Assembly (NCBI GenBank): GCA_014384505.1
Contig: JACNFT010000123.1
Span: 1 to 5,098, forward strand
DNA from: Cryomorphaceae bacterium
GTDB lineage: Bacteria > Bacteroidota > Bacteroidia > Flavobacteriales > BACL11
Direction: 5' to 3'
DNA length: 5,098 bases
The position numbers were made by a program, and so were the translations under genes. This document shows positions 1 through 5,098 of this stretch, piece after piece (the stretch's first letter is position 1; each line of letters starts with the position of its first letter). The notes under the pieces were generated by a model. It searched no databases. It saw only the letters and a program-made list of their open reading frames with translations, and had not been told where the DNA came from.

Positions 1-2
1 TG

Positions 3-89
3 CGGTGAGGAAGGGATTCGAACCCCCGAAACAGTTTCCCGTTTACACGCTTTCCAAGCGTGCGCCTTAAGCCACTCGGCCACCTCACC
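3..89 (-). tRNA. tRNA-Ser, anticodon GGA
   Basis: The minus strand folds as a complete class II tRNA of 87 nt. The acceptor arm pairs GGTGAGG (83-89) with CCTCACC (4-10), with discriminator G at position 3. The D stem is GCC/GGC. The anticodon stem CACGC/GCGTG encloses the loop TTGGAAA, giving anticodon GGA (plus-strand 53-55), which reads UCC and UCU serine codons. The long variable arm AAACGG-GAAA-CTGTTT (30-44) is the serine-type hallmark, and the T loop TTCGAAT is standard. The two bases after the discriminator are CA, not CCA, so the 3' CCA is apparently not encoded and would be added by the nucleotidyltransferase. The gene lies 23 bp after the asparaginase stop on the same strand, so it could be read from that operon or from its own promoter. 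Confidence 0.97.
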
Positions 90-99
90 AATTGGGCAG

Positions 100-107
100 C
101 AAATCTA
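100..107 (-). promoter_or_regulatory. Candidate -7 promoter box for tRNA-Ser
   Basis: On the minus strand the gap between the asparaginase stop and the tRNA contains TAGATTTG, an exact match to the Bacteroidota -7 consensus TAnnTTTG, ending 10 nt before the mature tRNA 5' end. Initiation a few bases downstream would leave a very short leader for RNase P to remove. Against it, I find no TTG -33 element at 17-23 nt upstream (the end of the asparaginase gene), so the call rests on one short motif and its position. Confidence 0.35.
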
Positions 108-112
108 AAAAA

Positions 113-1114
113 TTAGTTGGTAATCTCGCCCCTTAAAATTTTTTGTAATTCTGTCTTGATTTCTTCATCACTTAATCCTTTTCCTAACAAGAACATCAGC
201 TTGGTAATAGCAGCTTCAGTAGTTAAATCTTTCCCTGAAACAACGCCTGATTTCCCGAAAGGTTCACTGGTTTCGTATTGTCCATCAACTGCACTTCCCT
301 GTAAACATTGAGTAATGTTAATTAGGATTTTTCCTTCTTTGTTAGCTGTGCTAAGTAAAGCACTTAGTTCGGGTGTGGTAGGCGCATTTCCTGCTCCAAA
401 ACTTTCAATTACAATTCCCTTAGCACTATTTATAATCGCCTTAATAGTAGTAATAGTAATCCCAGGAAATAATTTTAAGATAGCCACATCATTACTCATG
501 TTTTGATGGACAATCAGTTTTGTATCTTGTGGTTTACTAAGGGATGATTTATATTTGATATTCACGCCTACTTCAGCCAAAATTGGGTAGTTGGGCGATT
601 CAAAAGCCTCAAAATGTTCGGTATTTACTTTTACCGTTCTGTTTCCTTTGTATAACTGATCTTCAAAAAATACGCATACCTCACTTACTTTTCCGCTAGT
701 TGCAATTTCTACAGCTGTAATTAAGTTTTCTTTAGCATCACTTCTTCTTGCTCCAATAGGAATTTGAGAGCCAGTAAGTATAACTGCTTTGTTTAGCCCT
801 TCCAACATAAAGCTCAAAGCAGATGCCGTGTAGGCCATAGTGTCCGTACCATGAAGAATAACAAACCCATCATAATTTTTGTAATTTTTCTCAATAAGTA
901 TTGCTATTTCAGCCCAAACATTAGTATTCATGTTGCTAGAATCAATAGGATTGGCAATACTTATGATATCCAAATCTACATCTTCACTTTTTAGCTCAGG
1001 AATTGCTTTTAGTAACTCATCAAAATTAAAAGGAACTAAGGTTTTTTTCAGCTTATCCTTTACCATTCCGATAGTCCCTCCAGTATAAATAAGCAATATT
1101 CTTTTATTTATCAT
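113..1114 (-). CDS. ansA: Type I (cytosolic) L-asparaginase
   Basis: Hydrolyses L-asparagine to aspartate and ammonia in the cytoplasm. The 333-aa protein has the length of type I enzymes such as E. coli AnsA and no signal peptide, which argues against the periplasmic type II form. Visible motifs are TGGTIGM at residues 11-17 with the nucleophile Thr14, HGTDTMAYTAS at 88-98 with the second catalytic Thr90-Asp91 pair, and GNRTVK at 157-162 whose Lys162 completes the triad. SFGAGNAP (238-245) matches the conserved segment between the two domains. The ATG overlaps the tatD stop as ATGA, so the two are translationally coupled and share a transcript; no Shine-Dalgarno site is seen. The tRNA-Ser gene follows 23 bp downstream with no clear terminator hairpin between. 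Motif content makes the family certain; substrate preference for asparagine over glutamine is inferred from the family. Confidence 0.96.
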   Translation of the reverse strand: MINKRILLIYTGGTIGMVKDKLKKTLVPFNFDELLKAIPELKSEDVDLDIISIANPIDSSNMNTNVWAEIAILIEKNYKNYDGFVILHGTDTMAYTASALSFMLEGLNKAVILTGSQIPIGARRSDAKENLITAVEIATSGKVSEVCVFFEDQLYKGNRTVKVNTEHFEAFESPNYPILAEVGVNIKYKSSLSKPQDTKLIVHQNMSNDVAILKLFPGITITTIKAIINSAKGIVIESFGAGNAPTTPELSALLSTANKEGKILINITQCLQGSAVDGQYETSEPFGKSGVVSGKDLTTEAAITKLMFLLGKGLSDEEIKTELQKILRGEITN

Positions 1115-1884
1115 AATCCGAATAATTTTTTTGCATTTAAGGTCGTAATTCTTGCCACATCTTCTATGTCTATTTGTTGTACTTCTGCTATTTTTTCTGC
1201 AATATTAACAATGTATTTACTTTCATTCCTTTTTCCTCTAAAGGGAGCTGGAGCTAGGTAAGGTGCATCCGTTTCTAAAATTAAATTTTGGAGTTCAATT
1301 TTTGCAATGGTCTTATCCAATCCTGAGTTTTTAAAAGTCAATACTCCTCCAATTCCTAAATAAAAATCCCCTAAATTAATAACTCTTTGTGCATCTTCAA
1401 CTCTTCCGGTAAAGCAGTGAAAGACACCACTTAAACTTTCATCATTTAATTTTTCAATAATTTCAATGGCTTCAGCAAATGAATCACGCACATGAATAGC
1501 GATAGGTAGCTTGTATTTTTTGGCTAATTCAATCTGATGAATAAACGCCTTTTTCTGAATTTCTAATTTTGTTTTGTCCCAATATAAGTCCAAACCAATT
1601 TCCCCAACTGCAATATATTTCCCTTTTGCTAATTCCTGCTCTAAATGTAGAAGTTCTCCCTCTATATTATCTTCATTTACATCACAAGGGTGTAAGCCCA
1701 TCATTGGAAAACAATTTTCAGGAAATTCACCACAGACTTCTAGCATCCCTTTTGTGTATTCACTTGATATATTAGGTAATAAAATTGTTGAAACGCCAGC
1801 AGAAATCGCGTCATTAATTGCCTGCGTTCTATCTTCATCAAATTGACTGCTGTATAAATGGCTATGGGTATCAATAAATTGCAT
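1111..1884 (-). CDS. tatD: TatD-family metal-dependent hydrolase (deoxyribonuclease-like)
   Basis: A 257-aa protein of the TatD family in the amidohydrolase (TIM-barrel) superfamily; characterised members are divalent-metal 3'-5' exonucleases or DNases in the cytoplasm, with proposed roles in DNA repair. Metal and catalytic residues are all present: DTHSH at 5-9 (His7, His9), VGEIGLD at 93-99 (Glu95), IHVRD at 130-134 (His131), FHCFTG at 155-160 (His156) and LETDAPYLAP at 203-212 (Asp206), followed by the typical RGKRNE segment. Length is normal for the family. The ATG at 1884 is chosen because the DTHSH motif needs to sit within a few residues of the N-terminus. It is first in a two-gene unit with the asparaginase (4-base overlap) and divergent from the glycosyltransferase gene, 37 bp away. 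The exact subgroup (TatD, YcfH or YjjV type) cannot be fixed; it resembles the YcfH/TatD type. No link to the Tat export system should be assumed. Confidence 0.95.
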   Translation of the reverse strand: MQFIDTHSHLYSSQFDEDRTQAINDAISAGVSTILLPNISSEYTKGMLEVCGEFPENCFPMMGLHPCDVNEDNIEGELLHLEQELAKGKYIAVGEIGLDLYWDKTKLEIQKKAFIHQIELAKKYKLPIAIHVRDSFAEAIEIIEKLNDESLSGVFHCFTGRVEDAQRVINLGDFYLGIGGVLTFKNSGLDKTIAKIELQNLILETDAPYLAPAPFRGKRNESKYIVNIAEKIAEVQQIDIEDVARITTLNAKKLFGL

Positions 1885-1908
1885 GACTGCAAAACTAGGA
1901 TAAATTTA
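1879..1908 (+). promoter_or_regulatory. Candidate promoter of the GT9 glycosyltransferase gene
   Basis: On the plus strand a TTG (1879-1881) is followed, after exactly 19 nt, by TAAATTTA (1901-1908). This fits the Bacteroidota layout TTG-N19-TAnnTTTG with one mismatch, the final G. Initiation roughly 5 nt after the box would give a leader of only about 8-10 nt before the GTG at 1922. The -33 element lies inside the first codons of tatD on the other strand. The call is inferred from motif and spacing only, in AT-rich DNA where partial matches are common. Confidence 0.4.
1890..1897 (-). promoter_or_regulatory. Candidate -7 promoter box for tatD-ansA
   Basis: TAGTTTTG on the minus strand matches TAnnTTTG exactly and ends 5 nt before the tatD ATG, which would make the mRNA leaderless or nearly so. 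No TTG is found at the proper -33 spacing. A competing choice is TAAATTTA (1901-1908, a perfect 8-bp palindrome usable from both strands), which has a TTG 16 nt upstream on the minus strand. Which of the two, if either, drives tatD cannot be settled from sequence. Confidence 0.3.
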
Positions 1909-1916
1909 TTAGTTTT
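1891..1916. repeat. Imperfect inverted repeat in the tatD/GT9 divergent intergenic region
   Basis: The arms AAAACTA (1891-1897) and TAGTTTT (1910-1916) are exact reverse complements, and the sequence between them holds the palindrome ATAAATTTAT (1900-1909). Apart from an extra GG at 1898-1899 on the left side, the whole 26 bp is a palindrome, so it makes two 12-base half-sites with a 2-base bulge. It fills most of the 37-bp gap between two divergent start codons and covers the candidate -7 boxes of both genes. It may be an operator or simply two overlapping back-to-back promoters. Confidence 0.55.
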
Positions 1917-1921
1917 ACCCT

Positions 1922-2878
1922 GTGCAAGAAACACTTAAAATATTAGTTGTCCGATTCTCCTCAATTGGTGATATTGTACTCACCACACCAGTGGTTCGAA
2001 TGCTTAAAAAACAACTGAATGCTCAGGTGCATTTTTTAACCAAATCAGCTTATGTTTCGCTTTTAAAAAACAACCCTTATATCGATTCAGTATATCAAAT
2101 TGACGCTTCTATTAATGAAGTGATTGGAGATTTGCAAAAGGAAAATTATGATTATGTAATTGATTTACATAATAATTTACGCACTCAAATATTGAAATTC
2201 AGATTGGGTATGCCTGCAAAAAGTTTCAATAAGCTGAATATGGAAAAATTCATGCTGACTAACTTTAAGCTAGATAAGATGCCTAAAATTCATATTGTAG
2301 ATAGGTATCTTGAAACAGTTAAACATTTAGGAGTGAAAAATGATAATCAAGGTTTAGATTTTTTTCTTTCTGCTAACGATAAAATGGATATTAGTATTTT
2401 CCCTAAAAACTATATTGTTTTTGTTATTGGAGGTCAACATGCTACTAAAATATTGCCAAATGAGAAAATAATTTCTATTATTAAAAAGGTAAATAAACCC
2501 GTATTGTTAATTGGTGGCCCTGAGGATGCTCATAGAGGAGAAGAGATAGCTAAAGCTTTCAATAAAGTTGTAAATACTTGTGGAAAGTATTCTATTTTAC
2601 AGTCAGCTTCTTTAGTTCAGCAAGCTACGATGGTAATTACGCACGATACAGGAATGATGCATATTGCAGCTGCTTTTAATAAAAATATTTATTCTGTTTG
2701 GGGAAATACAGTACCTGAATTTGGAATGTATCCTTACCTAGAAAGTGAACAATCTAAAAGGATTGAGGTAAAGGGTCTAAATTGTCGTCCTTGTTCTAAA
2801 ATAGGATATGATAAATGCCCAAAAGGACACTTTAAGTGCATGCAAGAAATTGATGAAAATTTGTTTTTAAGCGAATAA
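1922..2878 (+). CDS. GT9-family glycosyltransferase (heptosyltransferase-like, LPS core)
   Basis: A 318-aa member of glycosyltransferase family 9, whose studied members (WaaC, WaaF) add heptose to the Kdo-containing inner core of lipopolysaccharide at the cytoplasmic face of the inner membrane. The N-terminal Rossmann domain opens with KILVVRFSSIGDIVLTTP (6-23), where Asp17 aligns with the catalytic base of WaaC; DLHNNLRT (81-88 region) follows. The C-terminal domain has IGGQHATKILP (169-179), IGGPED (197-202) and the donor-site signature THDTGMMHIAAA (240-251), then GNTVPEFGMYP. A four-cysteine cluster sits near the end (Cys288, 291, 299, 306). The start is GTG: an in-frame TAG at 1910-1912 lies just upstream and the conserved KILVVRF block begins at residue 6, so no other start fits. 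The acceptor and donor sugar are unknown; Bacteroidota GT9 enzymes need not use heptose. It converges with the thioesterase gene, overlapping by 12 bp. Confidence 0.93.
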   Translation: MQETLKILVVRFSSIGDIVLTTPVVRMLKKQLNAQVHFLTKSAYVSLLKNNPYIDSVYQIDASINEVIGDLQKENYDYVIDLHNNLRTQILKFRLGMPAKSFNKLNMEKFMLTNFKLDKMPKIHIVDRYLETVKHLGVKNDNQGLDFFLSANDKMDISIFPKNYIVFVIGGQHATKILPNEKIISIIKKVNKPVLLIGGPEDAHRGEEIAKAFNKVVNTCGKYSILQSASLVQQATMVITHDTGMMHIAAAFNKNIYSVWGNTVPEFGMYPYLESEQSKRIEVKGLNCRPCSKIGYDKCPKGHFKCMQEIDENLFLSE

Positions 2879-3376
2879 AGCTTTTAGCTCAGTTGCCTCA
2901 TTTGGTTTCATTCTTCCAGAAATAACTAAAGATAATTGCCTTCTTCTTAGTGCGGCTGTAAAACGACTTTTTTCTTCTTCTGTTTCTGCAATTAAAGCTG
3001 GCACATCAATAGGGTTTCCTAACTGGTCAACAGCCACAAAAGTATAAATTGCTTCATTACATTTCACTTTCCCTTTGTGTTGATTATTCTCCATCCATAC
3101 ATCAACAATTACTTCCATTGATGAAGTAAATGCACGAGTTACTTTAGCTTCTAAGGTTACAATACTGCCTGCAGGAATTGCTTTAGTAAAGGATACATTG
3201 TTTACGGCTGCTGTAACTACTATTCTGCCACAATGTCTATGTGCTGCAATAGCTGTAGCAATATCCATCCAATGTAATAATCGACCTCCCATAAGGTTAT
3301 TCAAGTTATTAGTATCATTGGGTAGTACTATCTCAGTAGTAATTGATAAGGATTCTTGTGCTGTTTTAGATTTCAT
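2867..3376 (-). CDS. Hotdog-fold acyl-CoA thioesterase
   Basis: A 169-aa cytoplasmic acyl-CoA thioesterase of the YciA/BACH type, hydrolysing acyl-CoA to free fatty acid and CoA. The single hotdog domain spans about residues 8-130. The family signature is clear: PNDTNNLNNLMGGRLLHWMD at 19-38, with Asn23 and Asp38 in the positions of the active-site residues and the GG of the helix start at 30-31, then VNNVSFTKAIPAGSIV (58-73), typical of the strand following the active-site helix. A charged tail (EEEKSRFTAALRRRQ, about 132-146) follows, as in Bacillus-type homologues near 170 aa. The ATG is 6 bp after the SPOR gene stop, so it is the last gene of the kdsB cluster. The gene's final 12 bp overlap the GT9 gene's end on the other strand. 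Chain-length preference is not readable. Confidence 0.92.
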   Translation of the reverse strand: MKSKTAQESLSITTEIVLPNDTNNLNNLMGGRLLHWMDIATAIAAHRHCGRIVVTAAVNNVSFTKAIPAGSIVTLEAKVTRAFTSSMEVIVDVWMENNQHKGKVKCNEAIYTFVAVDQLGNPIDVPALIAETEEEKSRFTAALRRRQLSLVISGRMKPNEATELKALFA

Positions 3377-3382
3377 AATGTG

Positions 3383-4330
3383 TTATTGAGTAAGTAACCA
3401 AGCAGCTGAATTTTCTTGTTTTATTTCGTGTAATGCGATAAGAGCATCTGCTTTATTGGTAAAGGAATTATAACTTACACGTAATAAATTTCCCCCTGGA
3501 ACAAGCTCAGTATTGTAATTCCACTTCTTTAATTTTGCAAGCATTTTATTTGCATTATTTTGCTCAGTAAATGCTCCGGCAATAATATAATAGGTTTGCT
3601 TAGGAATGATGATTGGTGCAACTTCTTCTTCAATAATTTCAACTACTGGTATTGCTTCAACTTCAATTTTCACTTCAGGAATCACTTCTGTTATTGGCTC
3701 AGCAATTATGCTATTTTCAAATGGACTTAAACTTGCCATTTGAGTATACACATTATTGATTTTATCTTGTTGAGTAATGCTAATATAAGAAAGAGCAATC
3801 AATGGAATAATTACTGCAGCTGCTCTTAAAAACGCTTTTGGATTATTGCTTTGTGTACGAATAGTTTGAATGGTAGCGGTAACCTTTTCTTCAATAATAG
3901 TTTCCCTGAAAACCGCTTTGTTGTGGGTTACTTTCATTCCGAAAGAATCTAAACTATAATTATTAACACTATCTTGTAAAAAAATGATATTCCCTTCTTT
4001 TCCTAGAGTGAATAATCCAATCTTATCAATGCGTAAAACTTTTAATTTAGTTAATTTATCAGTAATTTTTGTGGCATAATTCTCTACTTCATTTTTAGCT
4101 ACTTCTTGTGTAATTCCTTCTTTATTTGAGATGTGAGTGATTAGTAAACCATCATTTGTTTTCAGGTTAGCATTAAAAAGAATTTGTTTGGATGGCGGGC
4201 TTAACATTCCTGTAGTCTTATTGAGTTTTGCAGATTGAGGGTTTCCTACAAATCCTCCAAAATTAGGAAGGATTACACAATCATGTAAAAATAAGAGTTC
4301 CGAAATATAATGTTCAACCGTTTTATTCAT
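3383..4330 (-). CDS. HU-CCDC81 and SPOR domain-containing inner-membrane protein
   Basis: A 315-aa bitopic membrane protein. Residues 1-60 carry the CCDC81-type HU region, with the signature LHDCVILPNFGGFVG (15-29) and FNANLKTNDGLL (52-63); a second HU-like unit runs to about 135 (VENYATKI, LRIDKIGLFTLGKEGNIIF). A transmembrane helix follows at about 168-185 (AAAVIIPLIALSYISI), then a linker rich in Glu, Pro, Ile and Val (about 207-243), then a SPOR domain to the C-terminus (about 245-315, YYIIAGAFTEQNNANKML...LLRVSYNSF). SPOR domains bind peptidoglycan strands stripped of stem peptides at the division septum, so the C-terminus is inferred periplasmic and the HU part cytoplasmic. A start at 4387 is open but would add 19 basic residues and overlap kdsB by 38 bp; the ATG at 4330 (MNKTVEHYISELL) fits the usual start of this family and lies 19 bp after kdsB. 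The ligand of the HU part is unknown. Confidence 0.9.
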   Translation of the reverse strand: MNKTVEHYISELLFLHDCVILPNFGGFVGNPQSAKLNKTTGMLSPPSKQILFNANLKTNDGLLITHISNKEGITQEVAKNEVENYATKITDKLTKLKVLRIDKIGLFTLGKEGNIIFLQDSVNNYSLDSFGMKVTHNKAVFRETIIEEKVTATIQTIRTQSNNPKAFLRAAAVIIPLIALSYISITQQDKINNVYTQMASLSPFENSIIAEPITEVIPEVKIEVEAIPVVEIIEEEVAPIIIPKQTYYIIAGAFTEQNNANKMLAKLKKWNYNTELVPGGNLLRVSYNSFTNKADALIALHEIKQENSAAWLLTQ

Positions 4331-4335
4331 AGGAA

Positions 4336-4355
4336 CAAAACTAATGAATTTATCC
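4336..4355 (-). promoter_or_regulatory. Start-proximal AT-rich element upstream of the HU-SPOR gene
   Basis: The 19-bp gap after kdsB contains TAGTTTTG (4336-4343), an exact TAnnTTTG match ending 5 nt before the ATG at 4330. The wider segment 4337-4355, which includes the kdsB stop codon, matches plus-strand 1898-1916 upstream of the GT9 gene in 18 of 19 bases. It may be an internal promoter or a leader that aids translation; no -33 TTG is seen at the right spacing, so the function is uncertain. Confidence 0.3.
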
Positions 4356-5063
4356 CATTTGAGCTTTAATTTTTTCAATATCCTCAAGGGTATCTACTGA
4401 TATCCCCTCATGAGTAGTAATACCTACTTTAACGATATACTCATTGTCCAGCCACCTGAGCTGCTCTAATCGTTCCTTTATTTCGTTATCTGAGGGTGGT
4501 AATTTACATATTTCAGTTAGTGTTTCGGTTAGGTAACCATAGATTCCTATGTGCTTAAAATAGGATTTTTTTTGATTTGGATTGGTGATTTTTCTGCAAA
4601 AATTGAGTGCTATTCCGTTCGAATCAAAAATTGCTTTTGGGCTATTTATATTTGTTATTATACTTTCATCCTCAATCTTTTTAGCCAAGGTAGCAATGCT
4701 CACCTCTTTTGAAGAAAATAATGAAGCTACTTGGTCAATTTGTCCAGGGTTAATATAAGGCTCATCCCCTTGAATATTAATGGCAACATCATATTTTTCT
4801 TCTAAAGATTGTATTACTTCATTACACCTATCTGTCCCTGAAGGATGAGAACTTGAAGTCATAATTACTTCACCACCAAAACCTAAAACATGATTAAAAA
4901 TTCGTACATCATCAGTAGCAACTATAACCTTGGAAAGAGAAGATGCCTTTTTACATTGTTCGCACACTCTTTGAATCATACTTTTTCCTAAAATATCAGC
5001 TAGTGGTTTCCCTGGGAATCGGCTTGAGTCATAGCGAGCAGGAATAATCCCAATTACTTTCAT
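4350..5063 (-). CDS. kdsB: 3-deoxy-manno-octulosonate cytidylyltransferase (CMP-Kdo synthetase)
   Basis: Activates Kdo with CTP to CMP-Kdo in the cytoplasm, the donor for the inner core of lipopolysaccharide. The 237-aa protein has the nucleotidyltransferase fold signatures: IIPARYDSSRFPGKPL (6-21) for CTP binding, VATDD (48-52), HPSGTDR (73-79), INIQGDEP (96-103) with the Mg-binding Asp100, HIGIYGY (171-177), LEQLRWLDN (199-207) and ISVDTLEDIE (221-230) with the second metal-ligand position at Asp224. It is somewhat short; from memory most homologues are 245-255 aa, and the loss lies between residues 155 and 168, where the usual SRxxIP stretch is replaced by CRKIT and a shorter loop. ATG at 5063 places IIPAR at the expected position near the N-terminus. 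It is the first gene seen of a cluster with the HU-SPOR protein and thioesterase. Kdo as substrate is inferred; a related 3-deoxy sugar acid is possible. Confidence 0.93.
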   Translation of the reverse strand: MKVIGIIPARYDSSRFPGKPLADILGKSMIQRVCEQCKKASSLSKVIVATDDVRIFNHVLGFGGEVIMTSSSHPSGTDRCNEVIQSLEEKYDVAINIQGDEPYINPGQIDQVASLFSSKEVSIATLAKKIEDESIITNINSPKAIFDSNGIALNFCRKITNPNQKKSYFKHIGIYGYLTETLTEICKLPPSDNEIKERLEQLRWLDNEYIVKVGITTHEGISVDTLEDIEKIKAQMG

Positions 5064-5098
5064 GCTATATTTTAAGCGCTAATTGAAAAACGAAAGTT

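Noticed and set aside
117..506. Two plus-strand ORFs of 63-64 codons antisense to the asparaginase gene
   Set aside because: They lie wholly opposite a gene with all family motifs, resemble no known protein and have low-complexity hydrophobic composition typical of antisense reading.
1897..1900. AGGA as a Shine-Dalgarno site for the GT9 gene
   Set aside because: It lies 21 nt before the GTG, too far to act, and this phylum rarely uses Shine-Dalgarno pairing.
1569..1934. Plus-strand ORFs of 68 and 90 codons and a minus-strand 64-codon ORF over the tatD region
   Set aside because: All overlap the well-supported tatD (and one also the GT9 start) in other frames, with no recognisable domain or start signal.
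2869..2883. Possible bidirectional terminator hairpin AAGC-loop-GCTT at the convergent gene ends
   Set aside because: The stem has only 4 bp with a 7-nt loop, which is too weak to call a terminator.
3198..3389. Plus-strand 63-codon ORF antisense to the thioesterase
   Set aside because: It is a shadow of a conserved hotdog-domain gene, with no independent support.
4331..4387. A 19-residue N-terminal extension of the HU-SPOR protein
   Set aside because: It would overlap kdsB by 38 bp and add a basic stretch before the usual family start; the ATG at 4330 sits after the kdsB stop and gives the expected N-terminus.
5064..5098. Tail of an upstream minus-strand gene or a kdsB promoter at the right edge
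   Set aside because: All three minus-strand frames meet a stop within the 35 bases, so a gene tail could end in any of them, and none is recognisable; no TAnnTTTG box is present. The window is too short here to decide.

Overview
The window looks like ordinary chromosomal DNA of a member of the Bacteroidota, most likely near the Flavobacteriales. This rests on four things: very AT-rich coding and intergenic sequence, start codons without convincing Shine-Dalgarno sites, several boxes resembling the TAnnTTTG -7 element of that phylum, and above all a protein joining a CCDC81-type HU region to a SPOR domain, an architecture known from Bacteroidota. Genus cannot be told from the sequence. I see no insertion sequence, prophage, CRISPR array or defence system.

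Layout: the left end carries tRNA-Ser(GGA) on the minus strand, directly downstream of a minus-strand pair made of a TatD-family metal-dependent hydrolase and a type I cytosolic L-asparaginase, which overlap by 4 bases (ATGA) and are surely co-transcribed. A 37-bp intergenic region holding an imperfect palindrome separates tatD from a divergent plus-strand gene for a GT9 (heptosyltransferase-like) glycosyltransferase with a GTG start. That gene converges on, and overlaps by 12 bp, a second minus-strand cluster: kdsB (CMP-Kdo synthetase), then an HU-CCDC81/SPOR inner-membrane protein, then a hotdog-fold acyl-CoA thioesterase. Spacings in this cluster are 19 and 6 bp.

How the genes fit together: kdsB and the GT9 enzyme both point to lipopolysaccharide inner-core synthesis (Kdo activation and core sugar transfer), and the SPOR protein probably binds peptidoglycan at the division site, so the centre and right of the window have an envelope theme. 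The asparaginase, TatD hydrolase and thioesterase are housekeeping enzymes. Every gene is intact. About 94% or more of the window is coding or tRNA and no gene-free stretch exceeds 40 bases.

I found no exciting undescribed system. The points most worth checking are the palindromic divergent promoter region, a 19-base element nearly repeated upstream of the GT9 and SPOR genes, a KdsB that has lost part of the usual Ser-Arg-x-x-Ile-Pro substrate loop, and a four-cysteine cluster at the end of the GT9 enzyme.
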